Source: Nissolia schottii
Taxonomy: Eukaryota; Streptophyta; Magnoliopsida; Fabales; Fabaceae
NCBI GenBank assembly: GCA_003254905.1
Contig: QANU01084250.1
Location: 56,856-120,855, forward strand
Direction of reading: 5' to 3'
Length of the DNA: 64,000 nt
A model generated the notes under the pieces. That model saw only the letters and a program-made list of their open reading frames with translations. It was not told the origin of the DNA and ran no database searches. How positions within the stretch are numbered: the first letter of the stretch is position 1; the number at the start of each line of letters is the position of its first letter. The position numbers and the translations under genes were made by a program. Of the stretch, positions 11,691 to 24,310 are shown one piece after another.

Positions 11691-12929
11691 ATAAGTTAGT
11701 GATAACAAAATTAATGCAATTTTATTTATAATATATATAATTATTTTATATTAATACTAATATAAATATTATAAAAGGGTCATATTAAAATATTTAATCT
11801 ATGCACTATTTTTTTAATTTAATAAATTACCGACAGATATATCTGCCACTAAAATTATGCCTCATTTTTTAATTTATTTAATTAATATTGATAGATATAT
11901 CTATTGACAATTTATTGGCAACACATTTCAGTGATAGAAATAGCAACGCATATGCATTTCACCGGTAACTCTAGCTTGCTACATGGATAGAATTGAAAAA
12001 GGTGTTTACTGGCAAATAATCCACTGATATACGAGTGCATTTTAACGGTGAGTTTGAGAAGCTCAAAATTTTAGCTCTCTTTCTATTCAATGGTTAATTC
12101 TTATTTCTCTACGAGTTTAGTCATCAAGACAAGTTGCCAATTGGGAGATCCCCTATTCTTATTGTTGTTTGGTCTATCGGAGTTCTTGTGATTCTTGCAT
12201 TTTAATGATTGAATTTCTATTTTTGGTTAGAAAAAAAAAATCATATATTGATATATTAGTTAATATAGTTGATTATCACACTTACTACTTAACAAATCAT
12301 ATAATTAACTATCGCAATCTACTATTACTTTAACCACATAGTAAATTGACTCGACTCGAGTCAAACCGACTTCATATATTTGTAATTTTGAAAAGAAAAA
12401 AAAAATGAAAACGAATATGATTGAAATGATATCATTAGAATAAAAAGAAAGACTTTTTAGAATCACCGGTGAAGAGAAATCATCGGAATGAAAATTTTCA
12501 AAAATTGAAATGAAATAATGCAAAAAAAAAAACGATTGGTTGAATTTTTAGGCAGGAAACTAAATTTATGAGAAGATGACACGTATGCATGAACTATCTT
12601 TTTATTGTAAATATAGATAGGTAGATAGATAAGAAAAAAATATGGATTGTTTTTTGGACTGAAGTAATATTTTGTTTTGATTGATTTAATGGTATAAAAA
12701 ATGAAAGTTGTATAGGAAATGACAGTGAATTGTAGTGAACGAAACCCTACGGTGAACAACCCCAATTGATAACTTTGAGACAATTTTACTCACAAAAATA
12801 GAGATTTATGATAGGTTACATTATGGTGAATTCTTTTGAGAGTGAAGCTGTCCCAAAATTGTCAATATACATTGCCATACTATCATTTCCCTTTCCTCCC
12901 ACACGCATCATTCATTTCCCAATTACCTA
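11691..12929. other. AT-rich intergenic DNA
   Basis: Near 11830-12050 words such as GACAGATATATCTGCCACT recur in altered forms and could be CACTA-like subterminal repeats, without termini. Long A-runs in 12390-12530 produce open frames on the minus strand that I discount. Confidence 0.35.
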
Positions 12930-13089
12930 CTCTCTCCGTTCTAAAATGTTAGTTCTTTTTCTATTTTTAGGTCCATCTATAATTTAATGTATTTGGATAC
13001 AAATTGTGTTCCTATATATTAAATTATAGATTAAATTATATTGATAAGTCTAAAAAGTAAAATTGACTAACATTATAAAATTGATGAAG
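12930..13089. mobile_element. Stowaway-like MITE
   Basis: Left end CTCTCTCCGTTCTAAAATGT follows TA; the right end, read on the other strand, gives CTTCATCAATTTTATAATGT and is followed by TA. About 160 bases with extended inverted repeats, including TTAGT/ACTAA next to each end. Confidence 0.7.
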
Positions 13090-13494
13090 TATATCCTAAA
13101 TTCTTAGTAGGGCGGCGCTTTTTCTTTTTGGTCCGCCTAAAAGGGCTTTGCACCTGAAGTTGGTGAAATCTATGGGCTTGGTCAAGTCTTAATTTTGGAC
13201 CTGTGATCATTCAGTTTCCCTTTGGGCTTTTCATTTACTAAGTTCACAAGAATAAAAAAAATAAAAATAAAGTGCTTTGCCGAAGTCACGAGTGCCCATA
13301 AAGAAACTAGAGTAAATAGCAACTATTTTGATTTTATCATATTTCTATTTCGGCATCGATTTTGTCTTGAAATTTGTTTGGATATTAATTAAGGTCTAAC
13401 ATTTTAAAATATTGCATCAATTCAATCTAACCATCAAATTTGTGTAATTTCGTTAAACGAGAAACCCATTAATAATGTGAAAATGAACGAACCG

Positions 13495-13861
13495 CGATGA
13501 AGGAGGAGGAGTTGACACTGAGGATCGAGATCTGAGAGTTCAAAATCGAGAAAGAGAGAGAGAGAGAGAGCCTCGAATAGCAGAGAGAATTTGTCCTTGG
13601 ATGCGAACTCCTCAGATGCCGCCTAAAGCGCTCTTATTATCGCTTCCTGGTCTTCGAGAACGGCAGGGAGAGAGTTACAGAGTCGCAAACTCACGTCTGG
13701 CAAAGAGAGAGAGAGAGAGGGAGAGAGATCTGTGGCTACATTGTCAAAGAGAAGAAGACTCGATCGTCACCGGTGAGAGAGAGAGATCGAAGAGTGTGAG
13801 AGCATGTGTCGCCGATCTTTATTTGTCTTTCTTTTTTAATCTTTTCTTTTTTTGGTTTTGC
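13495..13861 (+). other. GA-rich segment with an open frame, unrecognised
   Basis: An open frame from 13601 runs through two GA microsatellite tracts (13552-13571 and 13703-13729), so it largely encodes RE repeats. Codon content outside these tracts is less AT-rich than its surroundings, which may mark a transcript leader or captured exon, but no homologous protein motif is visible. Confidence 0.3.
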
Positions 13862-14041
13862 AGTTGTTAGCATCTAAATCGTTGCCAATCTACATGATCT
13901 GCAGCGGTTGTGTAGTATACCGCAACGACTATGTTAGTAATTCACAACTGTTACATAAGAACCGCTGTTAAGTGTTAGACGGAGACAATTTCGACAATCT
14001 CTGTTAAAATATCCTCCTTAAATTGCTTTTTTTCTTGCAGT
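13862..14041. mobile_element. Possible CACTA-type right terminus
   Basis: The stretch ends TTTTTTTCTTGCAGTG, the complement of a CACTGCAAGAAAA terminus, and carries upstream words such as GCAACGAC and GTTGCC in both orientations, as in CACTA subterminal regions. No partner end was found. Confidence 0.3.
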
Positions 14042-15243
14042 GATGGACTCTCACAGTGATCAAACTAAAATAATGTCAAAGTAAAAATATTATGACTAAA
14101 TTTATCTCAATTTTTTTTTCAGAACTAAATTATTGTCAAAATAAAATGTTAATGACCAAATTACTTTATTTACGTTAAAAAAAAACTACATATATAATCC
14201 AAAGTTTAAATTGATGCAAAATATGGGTTATCAGAGTTTAGATTGAAGGTTGAGATAAATGAAAAATTTAACTCCTTTAATAATTCTTTCTATAACTAGC
14301 TACTGTCTACCAGGTAAAAACTAATAACAATGGGCACTACTATTAATTAGATCGTAACACTAAAACATATTTAGTGTACAAGTAATAACACTCCTCCTCA
14401 ATTTCAACTATGCTGTAATGTTATACAATACTGTGAAAAGTTTTCGTGCTTTTTCTCTTTTGGTTTTGATTGTACTGTATGAGTTGTCACTACAACCGAC
14501 GGTGTCCCTTTCTTCCTTCTTTTTTCAAAAATAAAAATGAGACTATGGTCGAAAAAAACCGTTTGAGAAGTTTGGTTGGGTTTTGTACATTTTGAGTTAG
14601 GGTAAGTAGCAGTCGTTGACGTCCAGAGTTCTAATAAATAAATTTATACAATATACTTGTCACACTAAATAATTGATAAAATTCTTATATAATGTATTAA
14701 TTTATCCTATCTTATTTTACATGGTGTGTCCATTACACCCTAAAACTAGTAACTCTTGAGTTTGTGTGCTTTGAGCTTATAAGATAATATATTGTTTGAT
14801 CCGGACACTCGGTCTTACAAACTTGCATATGGGTATAGAATAATTAGTGTGAAATATATCATTTCATTCGAGTACTCAATCTCACTATCTTACTTGTAGA
14901 CTTAAGGTGATTAATTCGATAAAACCAAAAACATCCTCTTAAAAAAATAGTAATAGCTGACATAAGATTCATGAAGAGAATAATTACATCTATAGACTAG
15001 GGTTTGCGAAGATTCTAGTTTACTGCTCAAAAGATTCTTCTTGGGATAATGGATCCCCCATCCAAAGAAAATCTTCTATGAAAACCTCTTCTCCCCACAT
15101 TCCATAAATAAAGGAAAAAGAATAAAGATCAACTCTTAAAATTTTTTATACAGTAATTTAATCAAATTTTGTTACATAAGTCAATACAATTGACCTTCTT
15201 ATTCACAACTTTAAAAATCATATATATAAAATAATTTAATTGA
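14042..15243. other. Intergenic AT-rich DNA, nothing recognised
   Basis: No coding motif or paired terminal repeats found on either strand. Confidence 0.4.
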
Positions 15244-15309
15244 AGCTCAGCACAACTGATAAATGATTGAGTTCTTTAAGCATTTGGTCAGAAATTTGAT
15301 ATCTCCTGA
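15244..15309 (+). mobile_element. SINE fragment, same family as the copy near 50.3 kb
   Basis: The stretch aligns with 50278-50340 over its whole length (shared words include TAAGCATTTGGTCAG versus TAAGTATTTGGTCAG). The copy near 50.3 kb keeps a clear pol III B box; this one has a decayed B box. The 3' body is not discernible. Confidence 0.5.
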
Positions 15310-16821
15310 ACAACCAAAAATAATTTGATTAAATGATAATATAAAAAAAAATATTTACACTAACACATGTCACAATGCATAACAATCAAACACAAATACA
15401 CCTAAAATAAATTAGGATGATGAGTATCAAATCTTAGGAAATTTTATATACTTGATCGGCCTAGTTGTACCTTTCAATTTAACCGTTCAATCGATCAAAT
15501 TTCATTAAACTAGTGAAAGGAAAGATAGAAAAAGGAAATTAAAGTGAATGCTTCCCTATCAAAAATAAAATAAAATAAAATTAAAGTGAATAATTAAATG
15601 CAAATATCTGTCACATTTGGTGACCCAATTGCAAATGTGCTAAGGCATGCGAGCTGTACTTTACCATATGGCCATACCTTAATGCTAAGATCTGTTGTGG
15701 CCAAGTTGTTCCCTACGAACCTGTCATTGTGCTTGTTTGATATTTCATCTTCTTTCGTCTGTACCTTCTTGTCTGTCCCTTGATCTCAAATACTAACCAA
15801 CGCATGCTCTATTAACAGCCAAAGGAATAAATACATTACGAAAATGATGCTTGCTTGTCCACATAATAGCCCTCTTAAAACGACTTTTTGGATGTGTTAT
15901 CATTGTACTTGAAGAATGAGTGATACCAACTTGGATCTTAATAGATGTTCTTGATTAAGCAACAAACGACGTCTTCTCTTATCCATTTTATCTAGTCACT
16001 TTTATTTTTTGATATATTTAAAAATTGATGTACATTAACTTTTTAATGTACCTAAAAAATAAAAATGATAGATAAAATGAACTGAAAAGATTATAATATG
16101 ACTAGAGTAGAGTCTATTTATTATGAAATAAAATTGTAAAACAAAAAATAAAACTAAGTCTTCAGAACACAAAATATGAATAAAGAGATTTTTAACTTAA
16201 AAGTGAACAAGTACCGAATCGATTGAATCTATTAAGCGTTTGATACATGTATATTTTGGTGAGTACGTGAGTTGATTGGATTCTTGATAGATACGACATT
16301 TACAAGCAAATAACAAAAATTCCAAGGACATAAGGGTATGGTAATTTGGCGAACCCCTTAAAAGGAACTTTTTTCCTTTAAACTCTTCCAAGACCCCAAT
16401 TGCCAAAGTCCAAGAATGCCCTAATTATAGCGAGATGTTGAATTGAGGTTCTTGTCGTTCATACATGTTTTGGAGCCCTAATTATCAGGTGGTTGATATG
16501 GGTGTACATGCTTGTGACAGCATGCCTTTCACATCACACCGGCTGGGGAAACAGGAATTATGCTTCTTGTGTATATAATTCTTTTTAATATATTGTAGTT
16601 TGAAACATTTCACCTTTGAAACCCAAAAAACTAAAAGCAGAAGAGAAAAAAAAATCTATTTAATTTTTTTATTTTATTCAAAACAATATTCTTGGCAAAG
16701 ACTGAATTGGTTATGTTGTTGTGGAGATATAATTGGAATGTAAGTATTTTAGAAAATTATGAAGGGGCTAAAATGGGAACACGAATTTTAAGGGATAAAT
16801 TGTGTTAGGCATTATCTTTAA
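15310..16821. other. Intergenic DNA, nothing recognised
   Basis: Open frames at 15598-15783 (plus) and 16197-16406 (minus) have no recognisable family and no supporting splice signals. Confidence 0.4.
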
Positions 16822-17071
16822 GGTAGTGTTTGGTATGCGTTTTAGGACAGAAAATAATGAGACAGTGAGGACGAAAATATGTTTAAAAAATGATACACAA
16901 ACATAAACTTAAAAGTATCTTTGTATTAGGATAATTTTTTAATTAATTTTGTAGGTCCAAAAGAGAAAAATGCAGTACATATGTTTGGGACGCAAGAGAC
17001 ACATCGATCTCTACTCTTTATCTCTCTGTGTCTTCGTATTTTTTATCTCAGAACATTTACCAAACGCCACC
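16822..17071. mobile_element. PIF/Harbinger-like MITE with TAA target duplication
   Basis: Left GGTAGTGTTTGGTATGCGTT pairs with the right end, read on the other strand as GGTGGCGTTTGGTAAATGTT. TAA stands at 16819-16821 and again at 17072-17074, the 3-bp duplication of the Harbinger group. About 250 bases, non-coding. Confidence 0.75.
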
Positions 17072-17453
17072 TAAGAGTTTATCTCTGCCTGTAGCAACGA
17101 AGGAGAAGGGGAAGGAGCAGCAACAGTTTTTGTCTTTGGGAGGAGGAGGAAGAAGAAGAGGAGGTTCAAATTGTGTGTATTGGTGTTGATGGGCCCATTA
17201 GACTTACAGAAGCGTGATGGGACAGTGCAGGGTGACACACGTGTGTAATATGGTCAAGTCTAAGTGCACATTGCTAGCTCAATATCACTAAACTAAAGAC
17301 TAAGTTTAAAACACATTTTACTTAATTAGAATATGAACCAGTTATATTTTTATTCTGACAATTTCTTATTCACGCAAGTTTTATTTTGTCTAAGGAATTG
17401 CATATTCACACAATGTTGGGCCTAGAGTAATTGTTGGATATATGGATTCTTAG

Positions 17454-19023
17454 TAGGGATGACAATGGATATCTGATTGTGCAGATATTTCCGGATATAT
17501 TCAATGATGGGTATCTGAATGCAGGTATTTTTTATCCGTAGGAAAGGGGATAGGGACCAAAGTCTACCCATGAATAAAAGTGAGATGGATATTAGGGGGT
17601 GTACAAAATCCGATCTGGCCTGCAAACCTGGACCAACCCGAAGCATTCGACCGAAAGATGATTGGGTCTATTCGGATCTAGGGTCGGATTTGGGTCTTTA
17701 AAATTGGCCCAGTCAAAATATAGGATCGGGTTCGGGTAAAGGTAAACCTAGCCATGTACATTTTATGGTGCAACAGATTTTGGATAATCTATTGTAGTTA
17801 AACCATATGTCTATTTTGGTGTGTATAACGTAGAAACCTAGCACAAAAAGAATGTATAATTATCTTAGTTTATGCATCTTAATGAGTGCACCCATTATTT
17901 TTTTGTTGTTTGTGTTGGCACTAAAACTCTGGAAGTTTGAATGAGAATGGTAAGATTATAAATTTTATGTCATTTTGTTATGTGTTTGAAATTAATGGGT
18001 GTTTAGTTAGGAACTATGATGCTTATTCAAATAGGAAGCAAAATGAGAAATGAAATAGTTGGTGCCATTTTTTATTTTTTAGTTTGAGATATCATTGCCC
18101 GTTTTGGGCCTAGTCCAAACCCGAGTTTTAACTCGACCTAAAGATGATTGAGTTTATTTGGGTCTAGGGCCGGGTTGAAGTCTTCAAAATTGGCCCAGTC
18201 CAAATATAGGGGCAGGTTCGAGTAAAGGCAAACTCGCCCCAACCCGGCCCATGTACACCCCTAATGGATATGGCAACATGCTATCTAATCCGATGGATAC
18301 CTAAACCCAAAAGGTAATTAAGTAATTTCATATTTATTATATTATTTTTTAAATTATTTTTAATAGATAAAATAAGAAAACACTAACAAAAAATAAAATA
18401 AATCACTTAAAATAAAAATAAAGTCCAGACTTTTTTTGTCCCATCCATACCTTGTTAATGTTTCTTCTTATATTTTCTACTAACGTTTGTTATAATTGTT
18501 CACTGCTTCAAATGAAAAGGCTCAATGTATGACAATGACAATATTTAATGATAAAGATGTTAATGATGTTCATTCTGGAGTAAAAGTATCGTACTTAAAT
18601 TAGATTTTGTTTTTCTTTTTTTCTTTTCTTTTGTTTTTTTTATGACTTGTAACGAGTTTGTCTCTTTTCTTTTTTGTAAGTAATTGGAACTCAAGTTCAA
18701 GCATGAGATTATGTAGTTTATGAGTATAAGGAAGGCATATGGTATTTTGTTTGTTAATGTTGTAAAATGATTATGAAGTTTGTGAGGATTATGTAGACGT
18801 TTTGAGGTCATGTTGAGTGAATTTTTCTTTTCTTTTTTGTTATTTTTTATTATTGAAAATAATATTTTTAGAATCTGTGGATACCCATTCGAATGTGGAT
18901 ATCCGGTGGATATGGAATGATAGATAATTTATACCTAAGGATTTGAGAGAGAATTCTACCTAAGATGAACATTGGATATGAAGAGTGTACTACCCGACCG
19001 AATCCGACTAATTGTCATTCCTA
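17454..19023. mobile_element. Non-autonomous hAT-like element, interrupted by another hAT-type element
   Basis: It begins TAGGGATGACAATGGATATC and ends with GTCATTCCTA; the outer 14-15 bases are inverted repeats of each other. Direct and inverted GGATATC and GGATAC words fill both subterminal parts. Flanking 8-mers ATTCTTAG and ATCTTGAG agree at five positions, so any target duplication has decayed. The 671-base element at 17593-18263 lies inside it. Confidence 0.65.
17593..18263. mobile_element. hAT-type MITE (TAGGGGTGTACA family), copy 1, nested
   Basis: Terminal repeats TAGGGGGTGTAC and GTACACCCCTA are flanked by a perfect 8-bp duplication, ATGGATAT at 17585-17592 and 18264-18271, as made by hAT transposases. 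The duplicated target is a repeated word of the host element. Subterminal parts are rich in CGGGT and CCCAGTC words. No transposase is encoded. Confidence 0.88.
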
Positions 19024-19255
19024 ATCTTGAGAGCGTTTTAACCTTAGTTTTGTGTATTTTAGTACGGAAAAGTCCTACATTGCTAAGAGTAAGCTTATAA
19101 GAAGTCTTTATATATGAACTTGATTTTTAAATACATTATGATATTGAGGTAGAAATGTCGGTTTGGGCAGTCCTAACACACACACACCCACACAATCGTC
19201 TCATCTACACATTGTTGGTCTACTAGGCTTTTCTTTTTCTTATCTAATATAATTG

Positions 19256-19382
19256 TTGGAGACATCATTAATAACTCACTATCTCAATAAATTTGGTTCC
19301 TTTAAAGTGAGATCATTANTGGAGACATCATTAATAACTCACTATCTCAATAAATTTGGTTCCTTTAAAGTGAGATCATTAT
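19256..19382. repeat. ~60-bp direct duplication across an N, probable assembly join
   Basis: The segment ending at 19318 (GGAGACATCATTAATAACTC and onward) recurs without change right after the N at 19319. An exact repeat meeting at an uncalled base is what an unmerged overlap of two contigs looks like. Confidence 0.75.
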
Positions 19383-19410
19383 CCTATCTTATGAGGAGAC
19401 TGACCGAGTC

Positions 19411-20215
19411 CCTGCTCTCTTAGGGACCAAATTGATTTTGGTAGTATTATAATAATAAAAATTGATGACATTATCATTTTGCCCCTCCTTCCTTTCTCTT
19501 TTTTCCTTTTCTGCCCTCCTTCCCTTCCCTTAATCCTTTTCTTCCCTAGTGCCACTCGGACTTCATGATACCTCAGTCTCCTTTTCATCTCCTTCCCCCA
19601 CTTTCGTTGATAAATTTAAGCTCTGTCCTTGTTGAAAACTATCAAAGCAACAGATGCAAGTTCAAAACTCACGAAATGTGATATGCACAATCAGGCAACA
19701 AAGAGATCAGATCTATAGGTTTTGATGCATGGCTTTCACCCAGAAATATTTGGGACCTGATCTCAAACACTACTATTCTCGAATTACTGAATTTTATGTG
19801 TGCACCATATGTTTGAGATTTTGTTTGTCTAGTTTGAAGAATTGATAATAGCATGAGTTTTGTAATAAATGGTGTAGGATTTATGTTGTTGCTTTGTAAG
19901 AACTTGTTTGATAGCATGGATTTCGAGTTACTTTTTTTTCTTCTTTAATTTGTTGGGTTGTGTGTGATATCCTTGGTTCTTCTCTTGTCCACACAGGGGA
20001 GGGTTGGGGAAGGGGATGGTGGACAAAGATATTGAGTAATGGCAAGATAAGAAAATTAAACAATAGGAGAAGGCTAAATTAGTAAATGAAATAAAAATAG
20101 TATTAAAATATAATATTAATTGTTATATAATTAATATTTTAGAAATAATTTCAACTTTTCATTGTTTTTGAATAGTTAAGATTTAGTGGCCAATTTGGTC
20201 CCTAAGAGAGCATAG
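19411..20215. mobile_element. Inverted-repeat element with TCTCTTAGGGACCAAATTG ends
   Basis: The left end reads GCTCTCTTAGGGACCAAATT; the right end (20188-20213) is its near-perfect inverse. The ~800-base interior includes a pyrimidine-rich block and no recognisable protein. Superfamily unassigned; Mutator-type is possible. Confidence 0.55.
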
Positions 20216-20489
20216 ACCAAATTAGTCATAGATCTTAATATATGATCAGTGGGTCCAACTTTAACTTTAAAGCAAATTTGGTCTTTAAACAGCCCACACC
20301 CACAGACATTGCAACCTTATCTTTTCTTTACCTCTCATTTCGGTTGACCCCTCATCTTCTTCTTCCGTCTAGTTCTATGAGTAACAAAGGTTTCTCCAAC
20401 AATTTCTACTCCCCGTTCAACTTTTAGCTAGAACAGAAAAGTTGTTGATTATTGTATCATATGATTGTGTGAATGATTTTTTTTTGGGC
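20216..20489. other. Short intergenic stretch, nothing recognised
   Basis: An open frame at 20242-20427 has no known motif. No other signal. Confidence 0.3.
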
Positions 20490-21804
20490 TAGAAATAAAG
20501 CTTTTTGCGGCGACTTTTGTTGTTGCCAAAAGTCTTATCTCATTGCTAAAATGCCTTATGGCAATGAAAAAAATGTCGTCACCTTAAGTTCCTTTGCAAA
20601 AAGTTAAACAACGTCATATAAAGTTGTCACTAAAGCGTGACATTTCCCAGCGACATTCGTTGCTACTATAAACAATGTTTTGGCAATGACCTAGTTAAAG
20701 CTGCTACCAAAAGGTGGATCTTTAGAAATGATTAAAATTTGCTGCTAAAATGTGGAGTTTTAGCAACGATTAAAGTTTGCTATCAAAAGATGGTATTTTA
20801 GTAGCGATTAAAATTCACAAGAATAACTTGTGTTATCGAAGTGAAATTGTCATTGCTAAAATCAATTTTTGCTGCTAAAATGGCTTGCCTAGCGACCTAT
20901 GTCAATGCTTTTGCATCTAGGGAAGTGGTGTATAATTATCGAATTGTCGCTCTTTTAATTTTTTTGGTCAAAGCCACAAATGAATTTTCAAAATCACAGT
21001 GAATGTGCACACATGCACTTAGGCCAATGAGCCATTCAGCAATGGAAAATTTCACAACAACATTCTTTCAATTTATAACTAAAACTTTGGCTTCCAATCT
21101 TTGTATTTCTCAATGTGGAACTTTCCAATTACACTTAGAATTTTTCTAACAAAAAATGTCAAATATATGAGATAAATGTTCTCACAACCATTACCAAAAA
21201 CTGCTAGAATTATGATACTACATTACAAAGTTCAGCCCACCCGCAACACATAAATCCTCTTAACACTCACTTAAACAAAAAGTTCATCAACTAGACATCT
21301 ATCTATCCTCTTAAGCTTATGATTCATATCAAATATTTTTTCCCAGCAACAACATTCCCAACAATCGTAGCTGCATTAGTGGCAACTTGCCAACCTCTAA
21401 TGACACCCTTAAATTGCCCCTTGATATGTTCTAACACTTGAAAAAACAAAGCACACCACACAATGCAGTACATGGCCAAACCATAATAGCCAGCAAACAC
21501 AACACCATAGATATTCATCATTTAATGTTACAACTTCAATTACTAAAAAGAGACACATAACATATGTTATATCTTTTAACATATGAATATATATATTCTC
21601 ATTAATCTTGATAAAATTGTAGCGAAAATTTGATTGTGTCCAGTAACTGAGACACATTTAAACTTTGGATAAAGGACCTGGACTAATTTATGAGTAGTTA
21701 AAACTCCTTTTTAATGTGAGGGGAAAACACTATAAATGAAAAATAGTGCAGTAAGAAGAAGTATATAATTTTATATTATTTAATCAACTTTACTAATTAT
21801 ATAG

Positions 21805-22512
21805 TAGGGGTGTACAAAATCCAATCCGGCCCGCTAACCCAGACCTGCCCGAAGCATTCGGTCAAAAGATGATGGGGTCAATTCGGGTCTAGGGTCGGGT
21901 TTGGGTCTTTAAAATTGGGCCGGTCAAAATATAGGGTTGGGTTTGGGGAAAGGCAAACCTGAGCCATGTATATTTTATAGTACAACATTTTTTAGATAAT
22001 CTATTGTAGTTAAACCACATGTCTATTTTGGTGTGTAAAAAGTAGAAACCTAGCACATAAGGTACATATAATTTTCTTAGTTTATGCATCTTAATGAGTG
22101 CACTCATTATTTTGTTGTTGTTTGTGTTGTGCACTAAAACTATGGAAGTTTGAATGGGAATGCTAAGATTAGAAATTTTATGTTATTTTATTGTTGTGTT
22201 TGAAATTAATGGGTGTTTAGTTAGAAACTATGATGCTTATTCAAAATAAGAAGCAAAATGAGAACTGAAATAGTTGATTTGTAATTTTTTGAACTTCATT
22301 TTATAATGGATGTCATTTTTTATTTTTTTAGTTTGAGATAGCGTTGCCCGTTTTGGGCCCGGTCCAAACCCGGGTTTTAACTCGACCTAAAGATGATTGG
22401 GTTTATTTTGGTCTAGGGTCGGGTTTAGGTCTTCAAAATTGGCCCAGTCCAAATATAGAGTCGGGTTCGGGTAAAGGCAAACTCGGCTCAATCCAACCCG
22501 TGTACACCCCTA
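21805..22512. mobile_element. hAT-type MITE (TAGGGGTGTACA family), copy 2
   Basis: Terminal TAGGGGTGTACA and TGTACACCCCTA, flanked by a perfect 8-bp duplication TTATATAG at 21797-21804 and 22513-22520. It aligns end to end with copy 1 (17593-18263). The right part appears again at 22844-23355 with the same TTATATAG after it, so that third piece is a duplicate of this insertion and not a new one. Confidence 0.88.
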
Positions 22513-23684
22513 TTATATAGCATGTAATTATATGTGTAAAAATATAACTTTTAAAGAGATATTAGATCCTTTTAATATTATTAGAAGTATGCAACTTCAT
22601 AGTATTTAATCTTTCTCGACAACATTAAATTTTAATGTTGCTATGATCATACAATAACATCTATACTAGAGATATTTTGCGTTGCAGAAGCAAGTGCACT
22701 TACTTTTTCAATAACATTAAGAATTATGTAACATAATTAATCTTTCCTAGCAATAATAATCTATTGTGGCGATATTGTTGTAGAATTAACCTATTGCAAT
22801 GACACTAAATATTGTTGTCATATAATTGATCTTTACTAGTCANTATTGTAGTTAAACCACAGGTCTATTTTGGTGTGTAGAAAGTAGAAACCTAGCACAT
22901 AAAGTACGTATAATTTTCTTAGTTTATGCATCTTAATGAGTGCACCCATTATTTTTTTGTTGTTTGTGTTATGCACTAAAACTATGGAAGTTTGAATGGG
23001 AATGCTAAGATTAGAAATTTTATGTCATTTTATTGTTGTGTTTGAAATTAATGGGTGTTTAGTTAGAAACTATGACGCTTATTCAAAATAGGAAGCAAAA
23101 TGAGAACTGAAATAGTTGATTTGTAATTTTTTCAACTTCATTTTATAATGGATGTCATTTTTTTATTTTTTTAGTTTGAGATAGCGTTGCCCGTTTTGGG
23201 CCCGGTCCAAACCCAGGTTTTAACTCGATCTAAAGATGATTGGGTTTATTTTGGTCTAGGGTCGGGTTTAGGTCTTCAAAATTGGCCTAGTCCAAATATA
23301 GAGTCGGGTTCAGGTAAAGGCAAACTCGGCTCAATCCAACCCATGTACACCCTTATTATATAGCATGTAATTATATGTGTAAAAATATAACTTTTAAAGA
23401 GATATTAGATCCTTTTAATGTTATTAGAACTATGCAACTTCATAGTATTTAATCTTTCTCGACAACATTAAATTTTAATGTTGCTATGATCATACAATAA
23501 CATCTATACTAGAGATATTTTGCGTTGCAGAAGCAAGTGCACTTACTTTTTCAATAACATTAAGAATTTATGTAACACAATTAATCTTTCCTAGCAATAA
23601 TAATCTATTGTGGCGATATTGTTGTAGAATTAACCTATTGCAATGACACTTAATATTGTTGTCATATAATTGATCTTTACTAGT
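22002..23684. repeat. 840-bp direct duplication meeting at an N, probable assembly artefact
   Basis: Bases 22002-22840 and 22844-23684 are the same block, covering the right part of the hAT MITE, its TTATATAG duplication and about 320 bases of the host CACTA-like element. The copies meet at the N at 22843. They differ at scattered bases (for example GGTACATAT versus AGTACGTAT), which fits two haplotypes or low-quality read ends left unmerged. A true tandem duplication is the alternative. Confidence 0.8.
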
Positions 23685-24310
23685 GATTTGTTGAGGTGTT
23701 GTATCTTTAATTTATGGTAGCAACATTAAGAGTCGTTGTGATATAAATGATCTTTCCCCATGACCACAAAAGTCGTTGCCATAGAGTATGGTATATAATA
23801 GCGACAATAAACATCATTTTCATAGATCGGGTTGCTCTTTCCCAGTGACATTGAAAGTTGTTGCTACAGAGGTTGATCTATGGTAGCTACAATAAAAATT
23901 GCTCTTGTATATATATTCAATCTATGACAACAAAATTGGAAGTCGTTGTCATAGAGTTACTCTTTTCCAACGGCCTTTAAAGTTGTTGTTGTAGATATTC
24001 ATCAATCACACCAACTTTTAGAGTTGTTGTGTTATATGCATCTATAGCAATGGCATTAGAAATCGTTGTCATATAGTTGCTCTTTCCTAATGACTTTTAT
24101 ATCGTTGGCATAGTTATGCACTATACCAACCAAATAATAAAAGTCGTTGTCATGTTTAGTACGTATATTTACGATGTATAATGTTGTTGCTATAGATGTT
24201 AGGCCTAGTGATTAAACCAATGACACTGTACAATCACTGAGAAATGGACATTTTTTTAACAATATATGTGTCGCTGAAAAAAAGTTGCTGCAAACGATCT
24301 AAATTTTACC

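Larger units (their letters stand above)
20490..24310. mobile_element. CACTA-like transposon remnant with degenerate subterminal arrays
   Basis: The left part (20490-20930) and right part (22560-24310) are filled with variants of GTCGTTGCCA and its inverse (TGGCAACGAC), spaced 30-70 bases apart. Dense inverted subterminal words are typical of plant CACTA (En/Spm) elements. The left edge, GGGCTAGAAATAAAGCTTTT, resembles a CACTA-group end that has lost its first bases; the right edge is not clean. The middle (20930-21800) has small minus-strand open frames without family matches. A hAT-type MITE sits inside and part of the element is duplicated at an N. No transposase was found. Confidence 0.45.

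Noticed and set aside
13601-13870. Open frame as a host gene
   Set aside because: Most of the signal is the GA repeat (RERERE); no start context, splice site or homologous motif supports it.
11790-14041. One complete CACTA element from 11.8 to 14.0 kb
   Set aside because: Only the right end is CACTA-like; no matching left terminus or target duplication could be found.
22844-23355. Third independent hAT MITE insertion
   Set aside because: It carries the same TTATATAG flank as copy 2 and starts at an N, so it is a duplicate of copy 2.
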